Below are positions 47,237-57,578 of a stretch of DNA of 64,000 nt, one piece after another (position 1 is the first letter of the stretch; every line of letters begins with the position of its first letter). The position numbers and the translations under genes were made by a program. Under the pieces are notes generated by a model that was given only the letters and a program-made list of their open reading frames with translations, did no database searches and had not been told where the DNA came from. This DNA comes from Margaritispora aquatica (lineage: Eukaryota > Ascomycota > Leotiomycetes > Helotiales > Discinellaceae), in NCBI GenBank assembly GCA_007644065.1, contig VJWN01000018.1, positions 496,001-560,000 on the forward strand, given 5' to 3'.

Positions 47237-48201
47237 TTTAATATTGGGGATTGGGGATTGTGGTTTGTGGTGGGTTTTCTGGTTGAAGTGGTTTGGTTTT
47301 CTGGGATGGGTGTTAGTTTTTGGTGTTCGAGGAGTTGATGTGATGAATCAATTGCTGCTGGAAAAGATGGGAATTTGGGGATGGAAGTTGTATGTTGTTG
47401 AGGTAGATTGTTGGTTGTTTGTTGTATTGATTTAGTAAATAGGCGAGGTGAGGTAAGGTGTTTGGAATTGAAGTACCTTTAGGGAGAATGGAGAAACTTA
47501 CTTTGTGTGAATTGGGATAATTGAGAAGTGTGAATAATGAAGGAAGAGAGAGAAGAGAATGAGAAGAGAGTAATAATTGAAGCTACTTGTACCCCAAATG
47601 GAGAGAAACTTGAAGCTGTTGAAAGCATGTGTACCCCACTACCTACCTACCTACCTAGGATTACTCTGTACGTCATATTGCGGATTGCGGATTGCCCCTC
47701 GGATAAGTTCGATAAGTTCGATAAGTTCGACGATAAGTTTTGATAGGGCAGGAGAGCAAGGATTACCTAAGGGGGGGTCGGTTCACGTGATATGCATTAT
47801 GCATACCTTACCTTGACCTACCTTAGGCCTGACGTGTTGATCATCTGAAGGGGGGCAGAGGAAGAGGAGAGGAGAGGAGAGGAGAGCAGAGATATTTCAT
47901 CCCATTCCATTGTAATCACTTTTACGTATTCAGGAGTTGGGCTCTTACCATCAACCCGGAATTCACCTACAGCAGGTTGACAATCACTCTTTCATTTATT
48001 CATTCATTACGAGTGCTCAAACTGTGTTGTATCGAGTTGACTTTCAACTCAAGTCAGTCCTAACCTAACCTGTACTTGCACTTGCACTTGCGTGCCTGGT
48101 CTTGTGCTACAAAACTACGCGTATCCAAAATCCCGAGTCCACAAAGACACATTCCAAGCTTGAACAACAAAGATTCAACATCACAATCGGCAGCTACTGC
48201 T
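47237..48201. other. Divergent promoter region with GATA-site cluster and simple repeats
   Basis: 965 bp between two divergently transcribed genes. It holds a cluster of GATAAG motifs (47702-47747, separate entry), a CTAC tetranucleotide run at about 47639-47656 and a GGAGA run near 47868-47885. Open frames are repeat-driven. No gene is seen. Confidence 0.55.
47702..47747 (+). promoter_or_regulatory. Cluster of five GATA-factor-like sites
   Basis: GATAAG occurs at 47702, 47711, 47720 and 47732, and GATAGG at 47742. The first three are in a perfect 9-bp repeat (GATAAGTTC). HGATAR is the binding motif of fungal GATA factors (AreA/Nit2, light and siderophore regulators). The spacing of nine to twelve bases and the position in a divergent promoter suggest a regulatory cluster, though a chance tandem repeat is possible. 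Confidence 0.4.
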
Positions 48202-49402
48202 ATGGCGCCGGATCTCAATTCTGTTCCACCTTCGCCCTGGCCACGGGCCTCGTCGCCACGTCTCGCATCTAGGGGCCCCTCACGTCGAGCTTCCCAGCAG
48301 ATCATATCTCCCAGCCTTCCTTCTGGTCCGGCTTCACCTTCTCTCAACATCCTTCCTTCGAATCAAAGTGCTGTACATGCCACCACAGGTCCAACGATGA
48401 CAACTACGAGTACAGTCCCGGCCGACAATTCTGGTGTGGGAGCTGGTCCAGGGCCTCTGAGACATCCACAACCACTTTCTCGTCTTGAGCTGCATATCCA
48501 GTTGGAAAAGGAACAAGAAGCTGTTGTGCGTATCTATTCTTCTTCTACATCATCCCATCTGCAGAGCCATATTGATAGTTATGAAGGTCAACCGTCTTAC
48601 TAGGGAGCTCTCGCTGTTGCGTGCTGCTCAAAATGCTTCGGTCGTTTCGAATGCATCCTCTACCTCAGCCGGACTGCCCGACTCTGCTGACCACGATGCA
48701 AATCACCTTCTCTCTGGTCCATCCCATCCTACACCTTCGACACGCCGCCATCATCGATCATCTTCATCTACCTCCACACGCTCTGCCACTGGCATCGCGA
48801 TGGGAGTTGCGGCGATGAGCATTCCATCCACCACGGCGGATAGAACACGGGGCAGTGCACCACGTTACGAATCCACATCCCTTAGTAGACAAAACTCCAT
48901 GACTGGTTCTCGGGGCCAAAGTCCTGCGCCTGGCAGCTATCCAGGCCACGAATACTACGCCCATCGACCTGTACCTCAGCGTGAATTCAGTGGGGGTGGT
49001 GGACATGAGATGCTACGAGCAGATAGTGCTACGAGCATTCCAACTACTGGGAGATATGAGGAGACGGCATATCATCGTCACGAACTCGAAAGTGTAAAGC
49101 GAGAGAATGAAGTGCTCAAGCAGCGGATTAGAGAGCTAGAGAGAACACTGAGGGCGAGGAGACCAAGCGATGTTAGCGTGGCTGGAGGAGTGGGAGTAGG
49201 AATTGCTGGTGATAGAACTCGTAGTGAGAGCGTGAGCACTACTGCTAGTGTGAGGGATAGAGAGAGGGATGGTGGTGTCAGCTTGGTTGCTGGGCGGGGC
49301 AGGGGAAGAGAGAGCAGCGATAGGGAGCGTGAAAGAGAGAAAGATGATGATGAGAGTGTCCAAGTTGGTGAAAGTGCACGTAGTGCTGGTGTTACTTCAT
49401 GA
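48202..49402 (+). CDS. Ser-rich protein with coiled coils, function unknown
   Basis: Two exons (48202-48525 and 48587-49402; 61-bp intron GTGCGT...GAAG) give 379 aa. The N-terminal 85 residues are Ser/Pro-rich and disordered. A conserved-looking helix, SRLELHIQLEKEQEAVVNRL followed by TRELSLLRAAQ, crosses the splice. A long Ser/Thr/Arg-rich stretch follows. A leucine-zipper-like coil, HRHELESVKRENEVLKQRIR, then ELERTLRARR, lies at about 263-293. The tail is a repetitive Arg/Glu/Asp-rich sequence. This pattern recurs in ascomycete proteins of unknown function. There is no basic region in front of the coil, so it is not a bZIP factor. The CDS start 48202 is the first ATG with coding character after an in-frame non-ATG leader. 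Confidence 0.78.
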
Positions 49403-50208
49403 TATGTCATGAATGGAGGGCGTGCTTTGGCTCTCATGACTGCTTATTGATTTGATTGGTAAAGGCAAGCAAGATGGCGTTGGCAGACTGGCAGTCTAGG
49501 TTCGCGTTGGTTAGGAAAAGGATGGCGTTTTATCTTGAGATTCTATTCTGACGGATCTGGTCTCTCAAAAGTGGTTGTCGATGTTAGCTTTAGTAGCTAA
49601 GAGACAACGCGCATGAAATTATTGACACAAACCCGACTTTTTGAATTTCTTTAGCAAGTGCTTCTTCTCATTTGTTTTCAGATTCCCTAAAATTCTTGTT
49701 CCCACTTAAGAAATTGTATTATTTGGTGTTATTGATGGTTATGTGGGTTAAACTCATGTAATTTGATGCGAGCGTTTACAGTGTACGAATTCTCACTTAG
49801 TCAAATTATCAAATTATCAATCCTCTGCCGACAATATGCCTAATAGCCCGATCATTCAAGACAACAAGAAATCCTTTGGCGGACTATCTGACTGCGGAGA
49901 AGGAACTCTAAAACACAACAACGCATGCAACCCTTTCTGTATCGACATGTCTTTGCGTTTTCCTTGGCGATACAAGCTCAGTGGCTACCACTTTCCACAG
50001 AACTGCGGCTGAGCGAACACAAGGCTTTCTTCTTCCAATCCAATCCAGCAGTTGTTCACAGTATAAGGATGATCCAACCCCGCTGCTTCATTAGCCGAAC
50101 GGTATCCTCTTCCGTTGTGCTTTTATCTCAGGCTTGCTTTGTTTTTCTTGCCTATCTACCTGCCTTGTTCACTTACCTAACTCGCTTGCTTGACTACCTT
50201 AGTTCACG
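49403..50208. other. Intergenic region
   Basis: 800 bp between two plus-strand genes. An open frame at 49925-50287 overlaps the next gene in another frame and is rejected. No gene is seen. Confidence 0.5.
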
Positions 50209-51340
50209 ATGTGTGATACTGTCTTTGCGCTGGGTGAGAATGATAGCTTCCACCTGGAATGTCCCAGTCGGTGGTTTCAGTACGTAAATCGCTTACATGT
50301 GTGTTGTCGTGTGAAGGAGATGGCGCTAATGCTTGATATGTGTGTAAAGTCAAGGACTCACGGGGACCATCAAGTCGCTATTCGATAATAATGCTATTGC
50401 CTCAGTCTACTCGCTGTGTCTAGGCTTCGGTGGCGCCTACGTGATCTGCTACAAAGACAAAGCAGGACTCATTCAACTAAGTAGGCCAAAACCCCATACC
50501 TCTCGACTCGCTCGCTCGCTTGTAACCCCCTGACCCAGTGTATTTGACTCTTCATTGACCCCTCAACACAGCGTCAAGCAACATCCCCAAAACCCTCAGC
50601 GAGTGGCTCTACCACAAATCTCTCACCGGGACCAACAGCCGGGACTTCGCGCACATCCGCGTCACTCTCGGTCCGGGCGGGAAAGCCTTCTTCGTCACGG
50701 ATGGCAAGAATTCCATCTGGGGCGACCTGCCGCTCGACCTCACGTCCAGACTGCAGTCGCTCATCAAGAACGGCAAGTTCACCGACACGCCGCGCTTGGT
50801 GAGTCTCGGTGTTGCGGGGAATTGGTTCATGTTGACCAAGGGCGGCATGTGCTATTGGAATATGCCTCAGTATAGCGAGTTTGGGAATTTGATCCCGGAA
50901 TTGGCGAAGAAGGGCATGTTGAGTGATATCACGGTTTGTTAATAGTTTTCTTTTTCGCTCGCTACGTACACAGTGGTGGGAGAGCAGGAGCGTGAGCTGG
51001 CGTCTGACAACCAACGTAGAACTTCGTCCTCAGCCCCCACAAAGCAGGCGCCTGCGTGATCGCGCTCGCCAACGGTTTCGCAGCGTCAGATGGACTGCCT
51101 GCGTCGGCGGAAACGGAGCTTCAGCTCATGAGCACGGCCATCAAGTCCGATACCGAGAAGCTCGAGCATGCGAACAAGGTGCTGGAGATGGAGCGCAAGG
51201 GCAGGGAGATTGAGCTGCTGAATATGGCGACGAAGTTGGCGGAGCAGGGCATCAAGAATAGTCAGGACTCCATCGATCGCATGTGTGGCTATGTGAGGGT
51301 TTGTAGTCGGTGTGGGAGGACGAGTTGTTTTTGCATCTGA
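50209..51340 (+). CDS. Unknown protein with Cys-rich C-terminus
   Basis: Four exons (50209-50279, 50350-50480, 50572-50933, 51020-51340; introns 70, 91 and 86 bp) give 294 aa. No exon except the last forms a long ATG frame by itself, so the gene is easy to miss. The N-terminus is FALGENDSFHLECPSRWFH. A globular part follows with LCLGFGGAYVICYKDK, TLSEWLYHKSLTGTNSRDFA and RVTLGPGGKAFFVTDGKNS, then GVAGNWFMLTKGGMCYWNMP. The segment repeats an aromatic-Gly pattern seen in beta-propeller or RCC-like proteins, but no family is recognised. A coiled coil (EKLEHANKVLEMERKGREIE) precedes a final cluster, MCGYVRVCSRCGRTSCFCI, with five Cys in 19 residues. Every splice keeps phase. The start ATG at 50209 follows an in-frame stop, so it is forced unless another 5' exon exists. 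Confidence 0.72.
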
Positions 51341-52124
51341 GGTGATGGGGATGGAGATGAGGAAGTGGGTTGGTTGATGGGGAATTGGGTGGTATTTTGT
51401 GTACAAGGCTAAATCTGCTTAATCAGTAGATTGGTGGTATTTTTTGACAGACTATTGATACCTCCTGAGAGCCTTGTTGATGGCTGAGGTGTTAAATGAA
51501 CAATTCGAGTCTATCCATTCAGAAGCGAGCTTCCCCCTATTACTCAATCGACTGTGTCGCCGCATGCATGTAAAATTGATACCATCATCTAACAATGTTC
51601 CGCAAAGCAAACAAAGAGCTAGGAAATATCGCACACGTCCGAGGCAAAGAGATCACGTTCCACAGCGATTCCCGAGCAGCAGAAACGAGGAAGCCAGTCC
51701 CACCATGACAGTAACACGAGCTATCACAACTCAGCGGTCATTGTTCCACTTGCACTAAGCTGCAGTAACATTGTGTCTCGGAGACGTCTCTTTGTGGTAG
51801 AAGGTGGTAATATTGTTAAGCGAGTGACTGAAGCAGGACGAGAAGCAGGACGAGAAGCACATCCAAGAACGTAAGAACCAAACGAACCCGATTCTAAGAA
51901 ACAGAATCCATCTCAGCCAAAAGATAACAGCACATCTAAAAATCTAGCAAATGAAAGATCCCATTCAGCACCCAGCACTAATCAAATCCAATCCAATCCA
52001 AACCCAGCACCTAACCACTGCCCACCACCCGTTTCATACACCTCCTTCCACCCACCCACTCGCCAAACAAACCTAAGCATACCTATAACTCGCACTCCTC
52101 CCCTCCCCTCCCCTCCCAAACCGC
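51341..52124. other. Intergenic region
   Basis: About 780 bp between convergent genes (the unknown protein, +, and the small secreted protein, -). A 10-bp direct repeat (GAAGCAGGAC-type) lies near 51829-51860 and a CCCCT run near 52096-52117. No gene is seen. Confidence 0.5.
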
Positions 52125-52687
52125 CTACCCCACAGTCGGGACATTAATCACCTCGCCCACACACCCGGGGGCGCGATAGATCTGACATTTTGATATCCCG
52201 TCGACGGGCTTGATGGAGCCCGTTAGGACGGCGTAGTTGGTTAGGCCTGGTGTGATGGGCACGTCGGTCGTAGCAGTGGGTTGAGAGGCCTTTGGCTTCC
52301 TAGGTTAGGTTGAGGAGGAGAGGGGGGGGGTTAGTTTGGTTGGGTTGGGTTGGTGTTCGGGGGGAGGTTTGGGGGTATGGTTGGGGGGTTTGATGGGGGG
52401 GGGGGGGGGGGGGTTGAGGTGGGATGGGATGGGATGGGATGGGATAGATTGGATGGTGCGTTAGCGACTTACATAGGGAAAAAGTGCTGGAGGATATATA
52501 GTGTAGCGAGTTTTCTGTATCCATGAATGAACTAATTAGAATGAGATTTTCAAAGCTGTATAGAAGGAGCGTAGACGGACAGATCATCGCGAGCCTTAAG
52601 CTGGGCTTCGAGAATCTGCTCGACAGACGGCAAAGCAGCCGTACTACCGAAAAGAAGAGAACTGCTTGCAATCTTGGGAAAATGCAT
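52125..52687 (-). CDS. Small secreted protein (107 aa), family unknown
   Basis: Minus-strand exons are 52687-52581, 52514-52473 and 52299-52125 (introns 66 and 173 bp; the middle exon is only 42 bp). The N-terminus MHFPKIASSSLLFGSTAALP looks like a signal peptide, with probable cleavage near residue 18-20. An amphipathic helix follows (SVEQILEAQLKARDDLKLAT, LYILQHFFP). The last exon has TPGLTNYAVLTGSIKPVDGI and SKCQIYRAPGCVGEVINVP, with two Cys eight residues apart. Phases agree at both junctions and all three exons are coherent. The first donor (GTCCGT) is unusual. Intron 2 contains a run of 19 C (on the coding strand) followed by TCCCA repeats. It could be a cell-wall or effector-type protein; there is no evidence for either. 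Confidence 0.65.
52395..52446. repeat. G19 homopolymer plus GGGAT pentamer repeat, inside an intron
   Basis: Nineteen consecutive G at 52395-52413 are followed within a few bases by five GGGAT units. On the transcribed strand of the host gene this is C19 then ATCCC units. It lies in intron 2 of the small secreted protein gene. The G-rich plus strand could fold into a quadruplex. Confidence 0.85.
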
Positions 52688-53780
52688 GTCGAGTCAAAAA
52701 AATTCAGTACGATGGGTCGGAGTACTGTTGAACTTCGCTGACTTGTAGTCGTTGCTGAGCTTCCAGCGTAGGAAACCCTTCTCTTTTATCTCCTTCTTGC
52801 TTGCTTAATGAATGAAGTCCTAAGCCAAGAGTCCAAGATCGGCGATGCCAAAATTTGGATTTTTGAGATCGGTGATACCTTTACGTTTGTTCAGAATCTC
52901 CGAAGTGAATTCCTCTTCGTATTCGATGGGAGTAGAACGATATGTTTTCTCTCGGTATTGGATCTAATCAATTGCTGGCGATGCATCATCTGCAGGGCGT
53001 AGATATCTCGATGAGTTTCGCTATGGTGATCTGATGAACATGACAAGTGGAATAAAGCTATGAGTAGAAGGGGTATTCCCTTAGGGTCTGCTATCTCATC
53101 ACTTGCACTGCCCATCTTCCAATCGAGGGACATCGTATGTGGTTAGGAAAATACGTACTCCAATAGCTTCTCTAGTCATAAGCCCTATTTTTCTCATCGA
53201 GATCCTCAACTGAGCCCTGTCGATGCATCACGAAAGAGGAGGATTCTCCTCTATGGAGGGCAGCAGCGTAACTCAATCACAATCTTTAGTGATCGATCCC
53301 AACTCTTGATACATGAGATCGCTCGATCAATGACTTCAGAAGCAGCGATACCAGGGATAGAAGCTCTACTGGTCCCAACACAATAAAAAGTACACAAAGA
53401 TATGACAACCTCGCTTGTTAAGACCAAACGTGGTAAAGGAGCATGGAGAAGTACTACAATCGACTCCTGAGCGACACAAGATCCCTAACGTGTATCACAA
53501 ACTAGCAACCAGTGTTAAACAATACGACTTGTAATCTGACTGAGAGAGATTTCTCAGATATTCCCAAAACCAACATAAGGACACGTAAATAGAGACGCAA
53601 TTTTTCAGAATTTTTCATTGAATCATCAACCTCAAGTTAATATTAGGCAGTTTAGCGTCAAAGCGCTTTTGGAAAATACACACCAGTATTCGCAATGCTG
53701 CACCTCCAAAAATCCGCTTTCAATAATATGTGAAAAGAAGTGAACCATAAATCGTCAAACATCAACCATCGTTAAGCCAT
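52688..53780. other. Intergenic region
   Basis: About 1.1 kb between two minus-strand genes: the promoter of the small secreted protein and the 3' UTR of the amine oxidase. Open frames at 52808-53002 (+) and 52891-53133 (-) overlap each other and have no motifs. No gene is accepted. Confidence 0.5.
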
Positions 53781-56111
53781 TTACTTTTTACAACAATCCG
53801 CCCCCGCAGCGCTAACAACCAACTTCGACATCTTATCCGCGGCATTGAGAGGCAAGCTCTTGCTCGCAATCTGGCTGGGTGTGCTGCAGTAGCTGGGTGG
53901 AACATCCAGAGCTGGGTTTCGCTCAAAGAAGTGACGTGGGCGCAAGAGCAGCGTCATTGGCTCGGCTGGCATGACCGGGAAGTCTTCTGGCGAAGGGAAA
54001 TGCGTGATACCGAATGTGTGCCATAGCACGATATCGGTGTTGGCGATGGAAGCGTCGCCGTTGGCGATCCACTCTGGGATACCTCGGGATGGCTCACCAG
54101 AGGTCTGGGGTACGTGACGGCCAGCGGGGAGGATTTGGTCATCGTCATCTAAGGATTGTTAGTCTTCGTTTGTGACTGGTAGTGGAGGTAGGCTTACACT
54201 TTGTGACATGGACTGCATGTCTAGCGAATCCTGCTCGCTTCCAAACCAAGGATCCCTCCTTTGGCAGTAGCCTTGGAGCTTCTCTGCTCACTAGCTTGTA
54301 ACTAGAGGGCTTGTGACTGTATGGGTTGAGCTTGTTCTCGTTGGCCATATCCCAAGTTCTGGAGGTGACACCATCATAGTCACTGATTGCCTCGGAAACC
54401 TTAGTGTACTTGGTCTTCTTCGCGTAGAATGCGTTTCCGTATGGGTTCTCTTTGCTGCCAACCTCGCCTTCGCCTGCAGTGGCATCCACTTGGAAGACAG
54501 TATTGTTGGGCCCATCGATATTGGGATCAATTCTGAGACAGAAAAGATGCTGATGGTTGTGTGCATTGACTCCTGGGTAGACCTCAGTTCCCCAGCCTTT
54601 GGTGTCCTCGCCAGGGTTCATGGCGTAGGTGTTTAGGATACCGGTAAGCTTGATCTCCAGCTGGATGGTACCATCCTGGTGGAAGATCCAGTAAACGCAG
54701 TACTCGTAATTGGCAGCTGTGAAGATGTGGGAGATAATGAGCTTGCGGCCTCTAGTAACAATTACAGAATCATCACGGAAATCCGTGTGCTTGAACAGAA
54801 TGCCAGCATCCTCTTCATGGATACAGATGGCATTTTTAATAGTTGTGCTCTCTCCAGCGCGGTTGACAAAGGCAGCACTATAAAGATGTTAGTGTGTTTG
54901 TCGAGAAAACGGGTTTCCTGATTTTGTCGACTGAGAATACAAGAAATTTCCAATAAGAATGACGCAACCAAAAAAAAAAAAAAAACTTACTCCATATAGT
55001 GAATCGCACCCTTGCAGTCACATCCAAGAGACAGACTGTTTGTCATATATCCTCCACCATACTCGCCAAGATCGAAAGCATGTTTCCTCTGATGGGGATG
55101 TTCTGGGTTGCCGTAAGGGACAACCATTTCAGCCAACGATAACCTGTAGAAAATAGGTCTCTCGGTTCCTTTATCATTGTAGGTGATATTGTTGAGAACA
55201 ATACCCTCCTTGTAGTTAAAACCCACATGAACCTTAAATTTCTGCCATTCGATAGTTCGTCCGTCAATTTTGAAAGAGACACCATCTGGCTGAGTGATGT
55301 TAATCGGCTTAATGTCCGTCCTGTAACCGCCTTCCGCTTCAATGCTTGCTGCATGGTAGTTGTTTGGCTTTGCCTTGCTGACTGGTCGACGGATATCTGG
55401 AATATCAATGTGGATAATCTCTTGCTTGTCCGCATCAAAAATTGGGCAAAAGTCGAGTGGGAATGAGTATTGACTGTCATCCATATGCGGCCTGTAGTAC
55501 ATAAGAGCTTGTTGCAATCGAACATCGCTACCAAATCTGTGATCATAGCCAATCGTCCAAGCTATTGAAGTCAGGAAAACTCTACAGATATAGAAGTATA
55601 CGACTTACGATCACAGTAAACTTTGTGCATATCCTCCGCAGGAATTCCGCTAAGTATACATTGCTCGATAACCTTTGGATCCTTGCGAACAATATGCTCG
55701 ACAATTTGCAAATCCTCCATGGTAATCTTCTCAAATCAGCTCATGTCGCGAGTAGCATTCTGATTGTATGCTTACCAAAGGTTGAACACCACTCAATTTC
55801 TCCCACTTAGTGATTTTGCCCGCTTTCAAATCCACCAAGCCATCAAATACACCACCACCCGGCGCAATTGCAACCACATCTGCCACTCTTGCAGGTAGTG
55901 GTAAGATTGTAGGATTTGCTAGCCATGCCAACATCTCAGCCTTCTTTGGCTCTCGCAGAGTAACAGCATTGTAATGGAGCTTTCCATGAGCTGCGCGAAC
56001 CACTTGGACTGCGGACTCGATTTCGGCGTTGGTGAGAGGGTCGAATGGATGAGGAGGAGGAGTAGTGCCAGTGAGGTGGCTAGTGACCGACTTGAGTCTA
56101 TCCAAAGCCAT
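53781..56111 (-). CDS. Copper amine oxidase (TPQ enzyme)
   Basis: Five minus-strand exons (56111-55776, 55726-55609, 55561-54991, 54877-54198, 54148-53781) give 690 aa. The enzyme deaminates primary amines to aldehydes with release of ammonia and H2O2. N2/N3 domains open the protein (FDPLTNAEIESAVQVVRAAH). The catalytic domain has YDHRFGSD, FDLGEYGGGYMTNSLSLGCD, and the active-site NYEY at about 398-401, whose Tyr399 becomes the topaquinone cofactor. The HNHQHLFCLR motif (His450 and His452) and a distal THFPSPEDFPVMP His supply the three Cu ligands. No signal peptide is present, so the enzyme is probably peroxisomal or cytosolic; no obvious PTS1 is seen at the end (DCCKK). The acceptor of exon 2 is ambiguous by one codon (with or without Lys). 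Intron 3 carries a 16-bp A run on the plus strand. Amine oxidases are usually under nitrogen control. Confidence 0.93.
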
Positions 56112-57578
56112 TGTGAGTATCGGAGGGTGCTATAATGGAAGTAATGTATAGGGAAACGGCTCTACAGTGGAGAAGTTAATATTTCGATCAAGCTGGAGGG
56201 GAATTGAACAGTAATATAGAGAAATATCGGGACTTCATAGACCAAAACATAGCAGGTGGAACAACAGTTACATTCAACTATCTGAAGCTCGAAAGATACT
56301 CATTGGCTAGCAGCCTCACCCCACCATCTGCCAAAGAGTCCGAAATGTTGTCGGGGCCAGTCTCCTGGAGTGTCTTTGAAGTGTCTAACAAGCGACAAGC
56401 TTCGGCGAGGAGAGCGATAAGGGATTGATTGCCCAAAAGCAGTTTAACGTCGATCTCTGCAGAGAGTGGGGAAGTGGGCATTTGCCATTGTGTCGGTGAT
56501 GCTGTACCAATATGTCTAAGTTGAGTATGTATATCCCTATTCCTTATTGCGCATACGTGGGAGCGTTCTGAACATGAGAAAGTATATGTCAAGTCGAGTT
56601 AACTCGTTTAGTATAGTAAGAGAGGAATCCCTTGAACGCCTCAAAGCCAAAATATAACCAAAAAAATGATTAGTCATCAAGACAACGCCCATCAGTTGAG
56701 ACAACTCTTCACGGTTGACAACAATTTGAGTGATCACAACCTTATTTAACCATGGAACTCACTTAATATATACGAAATTATATAATATCTTCGTTTGCAT
56801 ACTGAGGTCTGAATAGCGTCTCAAGTACATAGTTGTCTCATGGTTGTCATCATAGACCTTCGACAACAACTGCAGCAGCACGTTGAGCAACTATGATCTT
56901 GAAGGTGGCAAAGCATAAATCCCTAGAAAACATGAAAGCTCACAATGTCCAGGAACCAGAATCAGAACTACTTCGATGTTCATTAGAGACATACATTGAA
57001 TTCTCTCAATCTGTTGCTGCACGATGGTGATGATGGGAACAGTGGCTCTCATGGCGGGTTGTAACAGTTGTTCGGATTTGCAACGCTGCAGGTCCTAGAA
57101 GTTCGTCTAACTTTAAGCCAGGGACTTACTTGAAGATGGTTACACACAGACTTGGCGCTGACCGGCTGTTATCACAAACTTCGTGATAGGACCAGCCAGA
57201 CGACTTGCATAGCACATTATGGCAATCGAAGTGCAGTGACGGAAAGATGAAGACGGAAGAAGCGTCGTCACGTACTCGAGTTTGTTGCATGAAACGCAAG
57301 GTTAAGTACTATTCTCCTTGTCAGCTTGTCAGCTCCTACTAGAGGATTGGCTCAGAGTCCGACGACCCTCGCGTAATTCGCCTAGCCCCTGAATCATATC
57401 GACCTTTCTCATCAATTTCACAATCAATGGATGGCGAATGCTAGTTCAAACCGCAAAAATAGTACCATTGCTTGCTATAAAGTTAATACTATCTCCCAAG
57501 GTCAAGTGAAGATCATCTCATCTCAGTCTCTAATTCTAGTTTGTCGTGCGCATTCCAAACACTTTCTTCAGCTCATTC
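56112..57578. other. Divergent promoter region
   Basis: About 1.5 kb between the amine oxidase (-) and P450 (+) genes. Short open frames carry no motif. No gene or repeat of note is seen. Confidence 0.5.

Noticed and set aside
52891..53133. 80-codon minus-strand frame starting MSLDWKMG
   Set aside because: It has a plausible first 15 residues but then becomes random-looking, with no matching downstream exon found by eye.
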